A stretch of DNA of 64,000 bases from Agriotes lineatus (lineage: Eukaryota; Arthropoda; Insecta; Coleoptera; Elateridae). Positions 46,222 through 57,699 of this stretch are shown here, one piece after another (position 1 is the first letter of the stretch; every line of letters begins with the position of its first letter). A program made the translations under genes and the position numbers. The notes under the pieces were generated by a model. The model saw only the letters and a program-made list of their open reading frames with translations. It made no database searches and was not told where the DNA came from. Location: the NCBI GenBank assembly GCA_940337035.1, contig OW679202.1, forward strand, positions 18,575,200 through 18,639,199, read 5' to 3'.

Positions 46222-46976
46222 TTCTTCATAACTCGGTATTTGTTCCAGATTTTCTGATCTATGTTCCGTTTCTACATCTTGCTGGTAACCTACTAGCGGT
46301 TCAGCTTTGTATAAATCTCCAAAATGCTTTATCCATAGCTCTTTCTCCAATACCCAATGTATTACACGATTTATTTTTTGTTTTAAGTATTTATACAGTG
46401 ACCTTGTGTTATTTCCTCTGGACCCTCTTTCAATTTCCGCTAATATGTTCTCTACCATTCGTTTTTCTTCTTCTTCCGTAGTTTTTTTACTTCCCTTATT
46501 TTTTCTCAAGAACTATCCATATTTTCTGGTTGCCCTGTTTATAACCATTGTAGTCTTCCTTTCTTCTTGCACTGTAACACATGTTCGCACCCTCCATCAA
46601 ACCAAATTCTTCCCTCTATTTTCTTTGTATCCTGTCATGTATTCAGCTGCTTTCAACAAAGTTTCTTTTATTAGTCTCCATTCATCCTCTACACTAGTTT
46701 CCTCTTGCCATCTTCTTAATCTGTTTTCTATTTCATTATTGTACAACTTTCTACTTTCTTCATTTTCCAATCCTGCTGTATTTTATTTTCTGTGTTTCTT
46801 TTCTTTTTGTGCTTTTTTGCACTTTTCTAATTTACATGTGGCAATAACAAGGTGGTGATTCGTATCCACGTTGGTCCCTCTGTCGGTTCTTACGTCATTA
46901 ATTCCTTTACTGCTTTCTTTATTCACATGGTCAATTCTATTACAATCCGTTTTTCCAGATAGTATACAAGTGACTG
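46222..46976 (-). repeat. 755-bp direct repeat, copy A' (LINE-E linker)
   Basis: Second copy of 44793-45547; this one continues without a break into the LINE-E endonuclease upstream. Confidence 0.92.
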
Positions 46977-47677
46977 TGTGGTTCTTTTTGTGTTTAAATT
47001 TTGTGATCATTATGAACATATTTGTTGCAGCGGCAAAATTGCACATTATCTCTCCATTCTCGTTAGTTGCTTTATGAACTGTATAAATATCTGCGACTTT
47101 TATGTAAATATGTTTCTAGCCCGACTTGAGCGTTAAAATCTCCAAGTACTATCAAGGTGTCTCTTTTGGGTAGGTACCTTGTCATATAGCTTTTCTAGTG
47201 CATTATCAAGCCTTGTTTGTTTTCTTGCTCGCTTTGTTCCGTTGAGGCGTAAAAGTTTATTATTGATAGGTTGTTTGGTTCAAATTTGATTCTAATATAT
47301 GATAGTCGCCCATTTATTGCTTTGAACTGTAAAACATTCTTGTTTAGTTTACCCTGCACTAAAAACGCTGATCCCCCATATCCCTGTATCTTCTCTCTTG
47401 TATATCAAATAGCATATTCGCCTTTGCCAATTTTTCCTTCTCTACTCCATCTTATCTCTTGTAAATCAGCTATGTCTAGGTGGTATCTTTTCAATTCTTT
47501 AAAAAGTTCTTGCAGTTGTCCAGGCATTAAAAGGGCATTAACATTCCATGCACCAATTTTCACTATTTGTTTATTAATTTCCTGTCTCTTTTGTTTCTGC
47601 TTTTTCTTTTTCATTAATATTTGGCTTTTGTCCTTGTTCTTTGATTTGATCATATCTGTGCATGTTTCGCCGAACAC
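46783..47677 (-). pseudogene. LINE-E ORF2 endonuclease remnant
   Basis: Starts with a basic leader and KIGAWNVNALLMPGQLQEL, then HLDIADLQEIRWSREGKI, and after shifts ALVQGKLNKN-like text, DTLIVLGDFNAQVGLE and RTDRGTNVDTNHHLVIATC. These are the endonuclease blocks including GDFN and the terminal histidine. Several stops and frameshifts make it non-functional. Confidence 0.8.
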
Positions 47678-47731
47678 CTCATCCCCTATTCGTTTTTTGG
47701 CTCCATTGTTTCTTCCAATTCTTCGGTTAGT

Positions 47732-48480
47732 TCATCCCATATCTATCCCTTTTATTAATCCATAACTTCTTAAGCCAACTTTCACTGTGTTACCTTTCTT
47801 TTTCTCGTTCATTGCTCTTTCTCTTATTATGTTACGTATTCTTTGCTCTGCTTTCGTTAGGTTTTCGTCTATATAGATTTTGGTGCTTTTTAACTTATTC
47901 TTCTCCTTCATGACTGGCTTATTCTGCCATTTCTTCATTTTTACTACTATCATTTTTTTATTTTCCTTGAATGTAAGTACTTTAATACCTTCTATTATTA
48001 CTCTAAGTCTCATTTGACCTTTCATAATCTTTTGTACGTTTTCCTTAACGTTATCTTCATTTACTTCTAGTCATTTCACGCTTATGTTTCTACTTATTTC
48101 TTTCTTCTCATTTTGTTCTAAAATCCCTCCATTTTCTCCATTTCATTTTTCATCTTCTTATTTTCGTGTTATATTTTATTTAATTCCATTTGGTATATAT
48201 TCCATTATACTTCACTTTGTCTAATTTGGTGTTTATCAGAGCTGGATTAAGGATATGTGAGGCCCAGGGCTAAATTTTGTTGGAGGCCCCATTCCCATTT
48301 ATGCAACGGGTACAAAGGGATCTAAATGATTAGAAACTGCACTAGATTATAACCTTCGAATCTTTTCGAGGCCCCCGAAATTCGGTGGCCCGGGGCTGCA
48401 GCCCCCTTAGCCCCCCTCTTAATCCGGCTCTGGTGTTTATTGCGTATAGTAATTCCTGAATCGTTAAATTACAGGTTTAA
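47732..48480 (-). pseudogene. LINE-E ORF1 remnant, interrupted by a hAT MITE
   Basis: The C-terminal part reads STKIYIDENLTKAEQRI and GNTVKVGLRSYGLI, matching the NDLTKQER and KIGYNKI blocks of LINE-B ORF1. Upstream coiled-coil text with stops reaches past the MITE at 48237-48432 (HQIRQSEV and NIYQMELN-like). Confidence 0.7.
48237..48432. mobile_element. hAT-type MITE with perfect 8-bp duplication
   Basis: Ends CAGAGCTGGATTAAG and CTTAATCCGGCTCTG are inverted copies. Identical GTGTTTAT flanks lie at 48229-48236 and 48433-48440. The 196-bp body is GC-rich and non-coding. Confidence 0.88.
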
Positions 48481-48484
48481 AAAG

Positions 48485-49734
48485 TTTCAAAGTATTTTAA
48501 AATTTAGTATTAAAGGTTTACACCTTTCCTAAGGCCGACTCTGTTGTTTGTTTCTTTTTAAAACGTCTTATCAGTGCCCACACTCTGTCACTATCTGTAT
48601 GCGTAAAAGGTCAAGATCCGGTCAACGCTCAACCGAAATCTTGGCCGTTATCAGGTTTATAGTTCTTATATTAGTGTTCCTAAAATTAAAATTTTTATTT
48701 TCCTCTTCCTTTATATTAATATTTCACTTCACTTCGCTTTTTACGAATTAGTTTCTCGCGATTTCCCACTAATTTGAGTATAATCGCAGAGAACGAATTC
48801 ACAACCACTTTCTCAACACTTGCCACGACCGGCTGACTTTATGATAGCATGCTGAAACTGCAATTTTTGACCTTATAATTTTTTTTTATAAAAAACGTAT
48901 TTACTTGAAGTAGGCCATGATTTAAGCAAAATCATTGACATTTGAATAAGAAATTTAAAACAAACTTCACTCTAAAAGTTCCTCATGAATGACCAAATTA
49001 ACGCATCAAACGTACTATAACAATTGAAAACAATGTTTTTTAATGGAAGAATAGTATTTTTGAATTGTTTTCCGTATTTTTGATTTTTTAAATTATACAT
49101 TTAAACGAAATGGCGAATATCGTACATCGTTGTAAAGCTCTTTTGTTGTCGTTGGCAACTGTTAGATGAAACTCATATTGTTCCATTTAAAAAACATAGT
49201 TTTCAATTGTTTTAGTATGTTTGTTGCGATAATTCGGCCATGAATAATTTCTTGTTCGATTGTTAGTGATTTTGTGTAACTCATGGCGTACTTAAGGCAA
49301 TTTTTTTTTAATTTTAAAAATTAATGAGTTCCAATCTGTTTGTTTAAGCATCCTAATTTGTAGGGGTTATGCTGGCATTTAAAATAATTTTTTTTGATGT
49401 GTCTATTATTAACTAAGTTACGCACTGTCTAGCGATCTACAAACACCCTGTATATTTCAATAAATTCTGTTATGTACTCTTTATTCATTTTTGTACTTTT
49501 TAATATTGCCGGGGTCCTGCAAAGGTAAAACCATGTCCAGACCTGTGGCAAGCAAAACCGGCGTGTGCTGCGGCGCGTGCAGATGCATCTCCATACAAGG
49601 ACACTTTTTCCTGCACATTTGGTGTGTTACGTCCATTCCAGTAGGGAAAGTATCTATGCCCAGCTAAATACTGAATACAATAAAATCGACACAAATACGT
49701 AAACGATGTTTTTTTCTTATTGACAAACAGGATC
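48485..49734. other. Unassigned interval
   Basis: No gene supported. A mariner-like end (TACAGGGTGTTTGTAG, minus strand) is visible at about 49437-49452 but its partner was not found. The region 49500-49690 is GC-richer with a minus-strand open frame that I do not recognise. Confidence 0.4.
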
Positions 49735-49998
49735 CCGGGTGGTGTAGCTTGAACAAGCGTCCACGTTCGATCAGCAGAGTTAAGCAACGCTCTTTCTGGT
49801 CAGAACTTGGATGGGAGTTCCATGGCTGCTTCTATCGGCGCCTCGTGATACGGCTGTCACGGAAATAATTGGTCCAGGATGTCATAATAGCATCATGACA
49901 GTCGTTAGTGGGGTTGGAAGTCCCCATAAAATGTACAGCAACGCCTATAATTGGCCTAACGGCTGTTGGTTGAGTACCAAAATAAATAAATAAAAAAA
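49735..49998 (+). repeat. 5S-rRNA-derived SINE
   Basis: The head carries 5S rRNA landmarks in order: TTCGATCA, then AGTTAAGCAACG (the internal A-type control region) and GGTCAGAACTTGGATGGG (the box C region). A non-5S body follows, and the tail is (AAATA)n-like (about 49977-49998). That structure is a SINE3-type retroposon transcribed by RNA polymerase III. It is a single copy here and target duplications were not resolved. Confidence 0.82.
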
Positions 49999-49999
49999 T

Positions 50000-52489
50000 A
50001 AATGGCTATCAGTCAATCGTATCATCTTCCTAGTTTAACTCTTTATTGATTCTTGTTCAGAATCGGTGTCGTCCATTTTGCTTCATCATGATTGTCTTGC
50101 TTTATGTTTGCTTCGTCATCGCACTCATCGAAATTGTCTTTTTCATCAAATAGACGTCAAATAAAAGTTTATTAGTATATTACTAATTTAGTAGACTATT
50201 ATAAACAATACTAAGGTCAATTAAACGTAAATCAACATAAACCCGAAAATCTCACTTAACAAGCTAACTTTTTGAAAGCTCTTTAAAGAGGCCCATTAAT
50301 TACTTTATGTAACCATTCAAGTAAAAGAGATTGTTTTATTAATGATATTTGTAATTCGACAATATTTATCTTAAAACAGTGTTTACTTTTTATCGCTTAG
50401 ACACATATAGAAAACATCTTTTATCGCGCTTGTATCTGAGAATGTTAATTAGTAATAGAAATATTGTTCAAACTAACGTTCGACCATAAGCTAGACAACT
50501 GTGTTAAGTTTACGGAAATTAAGGAAATCTAAATGTAGTTCATAATATGCGGTCTTGCAAGCCACTTTCTACGTAAGCATCAGTATTGGTGTCACTTTAC
50601 TGGGTCAAGTTGCAGCGTTATTGTTTAATAACAAGGGGTTTTTCAGACGTAGGTTTCGCAATTAATCCAAGTAATTCACTAGGTCTCAACGTTGACTAGA
50701 ATAAGCAAAACGCGACACCAATGTTTTGTATTTATAGCTGTGTACTTTATCTAATGTTTTAATACAATCTCAAATACTGAGGTGTGCTCATCTGTGAACT
50801 GACATAGGGTACTAATGTCATAAGGGGTAGTTAGGCCTGGCTACTCCGTTCATACCTTACCCTCCAACTCTTCATCCCTTCAACAAGTTCCAACCCCTTC
50901 ATCATAATAACCTGGTACTAACAAACTACAACTTACGTTTTCTGAAGTGCTTCCTAAGAAGTGCGAGAAATTAAGAAGACTTTAGACAAATATAGATACA
51001 TAATTTAGAGTAAAAAAAACATCATTTCTTACATTTATTGCGTGATCAAATCTTTATCTGCGACAACTACAACGAAATAAAATTATAAGTACTCATAGAC
51101 TCTCGTAGTAACTTGAAGCTAACTTAAATAGTTTTCTTCAAGAAACTGTGGCCATAAACAGAGTACCAATTTTAATTTGTCCGCCATTGGTAACTTCTTC
51201 ATTTTTGAAGTTATAAATATGGATAAATAAGGAAAATTCAAGAATTCTTTACGGGTAGTAGAAATTCCAAATTTAGTTATTTGTAGCACTTCCGGTTTAA
51301 TAGGAAATTGCTTTGGATTTTTATTTGAAACACCTAATAGTTTTTAAAATTTTTTTAGTTGAAGATAATTTTAGTTTTAAAAAGTTATCACATGTATTCA
51401 TAGAATTGCTCATTTGCACTTACTACTGTTTATTTAATTAGAATCGCCATTGATTTGGAACAATGCACACTTACATAATTTAATAATATAATTTAAAGCA
51501 AACATAAGAATTCCGCCAGGCACAAATGTGGCGCTTTTATTATTTTAAAAATTTGTATTAAATAATTGGAACCATTAACGATTGTTGTCGTCTGCAAGCA
51601 GTTGTAAATAGTATCTACGAGTAGAGTTTAATTAATAAATTAGATTTTAATACATCTAAATGTCATAAAATGGTCATAACAACTAACCAAAACAACATAC
51701 TATGTAATTATCAAATGAATAACGTCAATTTGATAAAAATCCCAATTGTAAACGATTTGGGAGTTCAATTTATGTTGAACGTATGTAACATAAAAATAAC
51801 TTGGGATATGTTAAGACTGATACGCGAATTGCTCTAACGGCGCGTGTCCGAAAATTTGTAAAATTTCGAGGCCATCGGTTTCACGGCACTTTTGCCGAAG
51901 CCGTCTAAGAAAGCATACGCATTTCTGCGGTACCTACATTTTCTGAAGGGTTGCTCACAATCATGTTTTAAGCACAGTAAATTTACCTTTTGAAATACTA
52001 GAAATCGACCAACCGATTTCTAGTTTGGGTCAAATTTGAAGCCACGTGCAAATAAATTTCAACCGCATCCACCCATCCATGGGCCTTTCCAAAAATTAAA
52101 CCAAGGTGGTACACGTTCCGAGGAGCGCCTACATAACAACTTATCGTGAAGATTGGATTCGCCAGTGTTTAGAGCAATTCGAATAAAAGGGCAGATAGGT
52201 CTTAACTTTCACATTTAACGTCTTTTTGCATTAATAAAACCATGTCTAGTAAATACTAACAACTAGATTAAATTCAAGTTACCCCTCAACCTGACTTTTA
52301 TTTAATCTACTACCTGCTTCCGCAAAGGTAGCTGCCGTGGTATATAATATAAATAATTTTGGTGTTACACGTATTTGTGGCGAGATATCACGCAGCTTGG
52401 ATTTTATTATTGGAAAAACGGAAACAATTCAACAAATATATAGCAATACAAATTTTATATTACTATCGATTACTATTTTGTATTTATAG
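50000..52489. other. Unassigned AT-rich interval
   Basis: No gene or named repeat supported over about 2.5 kb. Confidence 0.5.
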
Positions 52490-52493
52490 TTAA

Positions 52494-53222
52494 CCCTGCA
52501 GAGGTCGCGCGCGGACTGTCACTCCGCATGCAAGAAGTATCAGCCATTATTTGGTAATCCCTACTCTTTAGGTCTTGCCGGTCTCAGTACCTCTCGGGGA
52601 ACAGTATCTTATTGTCGGTGCCAAATAACAAGTTAGTGGGTGCACATTTGTGTGAATGATTAGTATTTGCGGAGTGAGAGTCCGCAGCGACCACCGGCGT
52701 TTGTAAAATAATTTTATTCTAAACTCAATTTGATTATAAACAGAGGTAAGTTACTGTAAGTTTTTTAGTAATTTTAACTTACTAAATTACTTTAAAATTT
52801 TCTAGTTTCTATGGGAGAGTACGAGAAACAGCAAGATCGCTTTCGGCGTTTAATGAAAGAGTGTTTAGAATCTGACCAAAACGATAAAACTGGCCAACGA
52901 GATATTATTGTGTCTAATGTAATATTTCTTTGTGTTTAGAACATTCAACCATTATTTGTAACGAATGCCGTGAGAGTGCATGCCAGAATTATTTTTTAAA
53001 ATTTTTATTAAAATTCCAAAATCCTAAGTTAAATGTTAATATTCGACAATTATTTGTACGGTTTCTTTTTAATAAATAAATATTTCATTGCTTTGCAATA
53101 AATAAAAAATAAACTGGCATATGGCTTCTGATTGTAGCCCCTAAATTATCTTTTATTTGGCATGGGGAGTGTGAGTCCGCAGCGACTACTCATGTTTCAG
53201 TATAAGCGCGACTCCTGCAGGG
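52494..53222 (+). mobile_element. piggyBac-like element, internally deleted
   Basis: Inverted ends CCCTGCAGAGGTCGCGC and GCGCGACTCCTGCAGGG are flanked by TTAA (52490-52493 and 53223-53226), the piggyBac target. Only the two ends of a transposase gene remain inside. Confidence 0.85.
52811..53080 (+). pseudogene. piggyBac transposase, N- and C-terminal remnants
   Basis: An ATG at 52811 opens MGEYEKQQDRFRRLMKECL, an acidic N-terminus, which runs into a stop. A C-terminal cysteine-rich piece follows with HSTIICNECRESACQNYF, fitting the C-x2-C zinc-binding tail of piggyBac transposases. The DDD catalytic region is deleted. Confidence 0.6.
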
Positions 53223-53478
53223 TTAAAAAAAATACAAGTCGTATCCAAATAACTTGAATATTAGAACGATAAAGCTTCGTGAAAATTTGGAATTTGGAGT
53301 TTGGAAAATGGTAGAAAATTTAGTATTTAAATGTTTGGCTATAAATTATTAAACAACATGATTTATAATTCGGAACTTTGTTTTGCTAAATTTTAAAATC
53401 TCTGCTAGACTTCTACGCCCAACAGCAGTTTTTGCCGTACTTTCACAACCGGTTAAACGTAATTCACCTATCAATATT

Positions 53479-53945
53479 AGTAGAATAGGAGCAGCTATCC
53501 CCACCACTTTTAATTGATTACGCAATAATTAAATTGCCTGAGGCGTTGGCCATTTTGATGTCGTCACATATTGCCTGGAGCGTCGGCCATTTTGATTTCG
53601 TCACACGGCGGCCATTTTGGATTTTGATTTCGCCACGTGTTGCTCGGACGCCATTTTGTTTTAAGCGGCCATTTTGGATTTTGAATTGTCGCAATTTTGT
53701 TTTAAGCGGCCATTTTGGATTTTAAAATTATTCATGTGTTGCTCTGTCGTACTAACTGTAAGGCTGCCTTGCACGTTCTAAAGTCATATTTTATTTAAAA
53801 AACTGTTATGCTCCAAGCCGGATTCGAACCTTTTGCCATCGTATTGCGATCCTTATAACCTAACCACTGAGGTATCGCGACTTATTAATACTTTCTCTTT
53901 CGAAGGCCATAACATGCATACTGTTTGAAGTGTTGCCTATATTTT
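53479..53945. repeat. Left terminal inverted repeat of the large Polinton
   Basis: Pairs with about 60440-60897. It contains six GCCATTTTG words between 53549 and 53717, GTCAC/GTCGTCAC words, and a tRNA-like segment at 53810-53881. Confidence 0.8.
53810..53881 (-). other. tRNA-like sequence in the left Polinton repeat
   Basis: On the minus strand it has an A-box-like TACCTCAGTGGTTAGG and an exact B box GGTTCGAATCC at tRNA spacing within ~72 nt. The acceptor stem does not pair convincingly, so it is not called as a functional tRNA. Confidence 0.65.
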
Positions 53946-53964
53946 AAAAAAACTTTTCTGTTCT

Positions 53965-54032
53965 AAGTCGGATTCGAAACTGCTACCATTGGATTGCGAT
54001 CCTTACATGCTTAGCTCTATGCTACGGAGAGT
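53965..54032 (-). other. Second, degenerate tRNA-like copy
   Basis: A tandem duplicate of the neighbouring tRNA-like unit with its 3' flank (shared GATCGCAATNC and TTTCGAATCC). The A box is degraded. It lies just inside the left repeat. Confidence 0.55.
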
Positions 54033-54259
54033 AGTTACTACTTTCTCTTTCAATGTCCTGTACTATACAAATTGTTTAAAGTGTTGCCTATCAATCTTTG
54101 TCTAATTTTAATATACAAAAAAAAAGTTATGTAAGAAATTTAATAAAAATATTCTTATACTACATGGTTTTTAGTTATGACAAACTTTAGGATAATATAG
54201 CTGCAGCACTAATTTTTAAATTAGTCTGTTTACGTCTATGGTGTAACAAATGCATCAGA

Positions 54260-54905
54260 AATGGAGTTCCAGTTTTCACACCCGTTTTCAGCCATTGTGG
54301 CAGGACCGTCAAGCTGAGACAAATCGTATTTCGTGGTTAATTTCCTAAAAAATATGGACAAGATGTGCAACGTAAAATAAAAAAAATCGTATGGTGCTAC
54401 GCTGAATGGCAACCTCTGTACACAGAATAAAGAACATTAGTAAAATTTCAACAAGGGTTCTCTAATATGGAGTCTTTTGATGGATCGGAGCCAGTTCCCT
54501 TAATAATTGACGATTTAATGAGAGAGGCAAACTCTTCCCTTGTTGACATCTTTACTAAGAGATGTCACCACCGTAATCTTAGTGTGTTTTTTATAACTCA
54601 AAACATATTCCATCAAGAAAAAGGACAGAGAGACATCTCTCTAAATGCCCATTACATTATTCTCTTTTAAAACCCCCGAGATAGAGCTCAAATAAATCAT
54701 CTAGCTAGACAGATCTGTCCAGAAAATCCTCGTTTTCTCCAGGAAGCATATGAAAATGCAACAACTAAGCCTCACGGTTATTTGTTATTCGATTTAAAAC
54801 CGAACACACCAGACATTGCAAGATACCGAACGTCAATTTTTCGACAAGATGGTGCTTGTCATATTTATATTCCAAGGAAGGGATATAAAACAGCTGACAC
54901 AGAGC
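54260..54905 (+). pseudogene. Polinton packaging ATPase
   Basis: A member of the FtsK/A32-type packaging ATPases that drive DNA into the capsid. It opens with FSHPFSAIVAGPSS, where the Walker A loop would lie, but a stop and changes destroy the GKT signature. Walker B is clear in EPVPLIIDDLMREA, followed by FTKRCHHRNLSVFFITQNIF, a sensor-like motif, and LNAHYIILFKNPRDRAQI. The end reads HGYLLFDLKPNTPDIARYR and is in another frame from the middle. It starts the gene row after the left repeat. Confidence 0.82.
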
Positions 54906-54927
54906 AATTTACAATCATTCATTAGTG

Positions 54928-55255
54928 ATGTCGCGATACGTATCAAGAATTCAGAATTGCTTCGTGCCTTACACAATCTCGGCCCAAAGGAACGTATTGC
55001 ATTATTAAAAGTAGTTGAAGATAAACAAATTCACTGTGTCTGTGAATGTGTATATAACACTTTAAAGGGAAAAATACCTTTATCGGCTAACCAAAAATCA
55101 AAACTTACGCGTCATAAAAATGTTCTTAGGAAATTAGTCAAAGCTGGAGAGCCTATAACAAAACAGCGAAAAATACTGGTGCAACAAGGTGGAGCTTTCT
55201 TACCATGATTCTGGCCCTATTAATTACTGGTGTATTGAGTTCTATTTTTAAGTAA
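54928..55255 (+). pseudogene. Small Polinton protein, pX/core-like
   Basis: An ATG at 54928 is followed within a few codons by a frameshift, then RIKNSELLRALHNLGPKERI, IHCVCECVYNTLKGKIPLS, KLTRHKNVLRKLV and ILVQQGGAFLP. A second shift near 55203 leads into a hydrophobic end (MILALLITGVLSSIF) and stop. This basic protein with a C-terminal hydrophobic patch is conserved in insect Polintons and may be a minor core or membrane-active virion protein; the role is inferred. The next gene starts 5 bp later. Confidence 0.72.
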
Positions 55256-55260
55256 GCAAG

Positions 55261-55779
55261 ATGGAGCATGCCACCAAGATATTGGTTGTCCCACCGGAGC
55301 TAGCGCAAAGTTTTAGGTCTGATGAGGGTAGTGAGAAAAATATATTATCACAACTTGATAAGGAAATGCATAAAGTTTTAAAATCCAAATTAACCGATCA
55401 CGATAAATGGCTGAAGTACAATCAGGTGTTACCAAGATACCTTCATTTCACTAAACAATCACGGTAATCAATCAATATACCAATAGAAACAAGCAGTAAA
55501 TCTATTTCAAACACCGATATTTTATCTACAATACATCTAAACAGCCGAATGTGAAAGACCACTCTGACGACTCATGAAAATATGAAGTGGAAACTGACAA
55601 CGTCGAAGCCGATTTAGTATCTAAATTAATGTCCTAAATACCACAACAAAAAGGTACAACCAAAAAAACCTCGAAAAGGACGACTCAGCCAACAGGATCA
55701 ATCAGAAAAGCATCTCCAAGGAAGCAACCATCAACTTCAAAAACGTCTGCAATTGTGGACTGAGAGCGTCTTAACTTTA
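55261..55779 (+). pseudogene. Conserved Polinton protein of unknown function
   Basis: Begins MEHATKILVVPPELAQSF and LSQLDKEMHKVL, then DHDKWLKYNQVLPRYLHF. A stop at 55465-55467 precedes a decayed basic tail (PQQKGTTKKTSKR, SIRKASPRKQPSTSKT) that ends at a TGA where the related copy at 39327 has tryptophan (DWERL). It is common in insect Polintons; the function is unknown. Confidence 0.78.
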
Positions 55780-55803
55780 AAAATATTTCGATGATTTTGA
55801 ACG

Positions 55804-56841
55804 ATGTTTATTACGACCCCTCAAACCCCTCAGGTTTTGTCTGGTGCAAACTCGTTAATTTCTTCTGTAAAAAATAACCACTCTAAGTTAGTAGTAGAAG
55901 ACTGGCTAAAACAACAAGATGCCTATACTATTCACAAAGAAAATAATATCCTAGAAACAAGTACGTTGTTAGTAACATTTTCGAATTGTGGCAGCCCGAC
56001 CTCTGTGACATGCGAAGCTTAGCTGAATATAATGATGGAAATAATTTCATACTCACAGTAATTGACGTGTTTAATAAAATGACTTAGGCTAGACCTCTTA
56101 AATTTAAAACTTCCAAAACAGTAATAAAAGCGTTTTTCTAATATTTACTGAAACTGATAACACACCGTTAAATCTACACACCGATAAAGGAAAATAATTT
56201 GTGGCTAAATCTGTGCAGAAATTTTTCAAACAGCATGATATAAATTTTTATGTTACTCAAAACCCTGATGTTAAAGCATTGGTTGTTGAACGTTTCAATA
56301 AAACATTAAAAACCCGAATGTGGCGGTATTTTACATACGCTAACTCATACAGGTACTTGGACGTCTTACAAAATTTACTGGTTTCGTATAAGTCGCTATC
56401 ATTCGTCTATTAAGATGGCATCTTTGTATGTAGATAGTGGCAACGTACTTGGAGTGTGGAACAATCTGTATAAAAATGGACTAGGGCTTAGCAGAAAGAC
56501 AAAGTATAAAGTTAATCAACACGTGAGAATTACCAAAAGTAAGCATACGTTCGAGAAAGGATATGAAACAAACTGGAGCGGGGAAATTTTTATAATAAAA
56601 CAAGTGATTAATAGGAAACCATCTGTGTCCAAAATAGTTTATTTAAATAACGAATCCATAGAGGGTGTTTTTTATGGAGAAGAACTACAACCTGTGACTA
56701 GATAATAAGGCTCTGTTTAAAGTTGAGCAAGTGTTAAAAGAAAGAGGCCGCGGTCGTCGCAAGGAGTATTTTGTAAAGTGGAAACATTTTAACGATACGT
56801 TCAATTCGTGGATGTTTGCAGCTGATCTACAACAAATATGA
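55804..56841 (+). pseudogene. Polinton retroviral-type integrase with chromodomain
   Basis: Catalyses element insertion. The start MFITTPQTPQVLSGANSL leads to LVVEDWLKQQDAYTIHKENN. The catalytic core, broken by stops, retains LCDMRSLAEYNDGNNFILTV, LHTDKG and VERFNKTLKTRMWRYF, giving DDE-type positions. The C-terminal part MASLYVDSGNVLGVWNNLY and VRITKSKHTFEKGYETNWSG resembles the family's SH3-like module. A chromodomain follows at about 56710-56841: VEQVLKERGRGRRKEYFVKW and FNSWMFAADLQ. It ends at the next gene's start. Confidence 0.85.
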
Positions 56842-57692
56842 ACACCGACGACGAATTTTATCTAACTTTGTTAAGTAATAGTTCCATGAATTATTTTCCA
56901 AATAATACGACAGCTCATTTTATAACACAACTACCTAAGGGAATAAATATGTTAGGGCAGTGGGTTACGGAGACTGCCGAAGTACAATATCCATGCTCAT
57001 TTTTGGCTGTAACAGCTTCAGAAAACCTTATCTATTATCGATTAGAAACACCGGAAAAGCAAACTGTAGAAGAAACATATACTGAGTTGAAAAAAGTCCT
57101 GGAGAAAGGTAATGTATATTTTAGAGGTGACCGCAAACAGATTTATTATAAATATAATGACTGGCATGTGATCTGTATTCAACATGGTAACTATGAAAGC
57201 ATCGACAAGATAATTACCAAAATTAACACCCACGAAATATTAAAAAAATGTTGCATTTTCAATACAGCAACTTAACAAAACGAGTGTCTGTTGAAATTAA
57301 GGTGGCGTCATTGACGATGTTAGGATCTTCGCAACGTCTTGCATTGCAGCTTGGTTATAAACATGATATAAATATAGTTGAAAATCATGTACCCAATCAC
57401 CCTGCGAATATCTGGGTTGGTTTACCATTACAAATGTTTATTTACTGTGATATCGTGGAGCCTCAGTTGGTGGGTGATACCTTGGCTCCACTTCTACGTA
57501 TTGTTAATGTTACGGCTGATAGTTATAATCACGGCTGTCAAGAAGACTATATTTTCTCCAACGCATTATATAAACGTCATGAAGAGAGAATTTGAAAATC
57601 TCGAAGTCAGTATAAGAACAAAGACAGGTGTCGTGATGCCATTCGAGTTTGGGACGTTGGGGTTAAAACTACATTTTAAGACAATACAATAG
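56838..57692 (+). pseudogene. Polinton minor capsid (penton-like) protein
   Basis: Begins MNTDDEFYLTLLSNSSMNYF and NNTTAHFITQLPKGINMLGQ with WVTETAEVQYP, the layout of the insect Polinton penton-like protein that forms capsid vertices. A frameshift near 57245 leads to VSVEIKVASLTMLGSSQRL and HPANIWVGLPLQMFIYCDIV, and another near 57595 to FENLEVSIRTKTG, VVMPFEFGTLGLKLHF and the stop. It overlaps the end of the chromodomain by a few bases. Confidence 0.8.
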
Positions 57693-57699
57693 ATGCTAT

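Larger units (their letters stand above)
44793..48480 (-). mobile_element. LINE-E fragment with a repeat-insert-repeat rearrangement
   Basis: A minus-strand LINE of the LINE-B/C type. ORF1 pieces lie above about 47730, the endonuclease at about 47600-46800, and the endonuclease-RT linker at 46976-46222. That 755-bp linker segment occurs again at 45547-44793. Between the two copies is a 674-bp piece of the 5-kb Polinton. A hAT MITE (48237-48432) interrupts ORF1. The reverse transcriptase is absent. Confidence 0.82.

Noticed and set aside
46222..46976. Large repeat as a transposition target duplication
   Set aside because: 755 bp is far too long for any known target duplication; replication-based rearrangement or assembly error fits better.
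49500..49787. Minus-strand open frame with GC-richer sequence
   Set aside because: Overlaps the start of the 5S SINE and shows no family motif; probably repeat sequence of unknown type.
53810..53881. Functional tRNA gene on the minus strand
   Set aside because: A and B boxes are present but the acceptor stem does not pair and the copies differ; kept as tRNA-like only.
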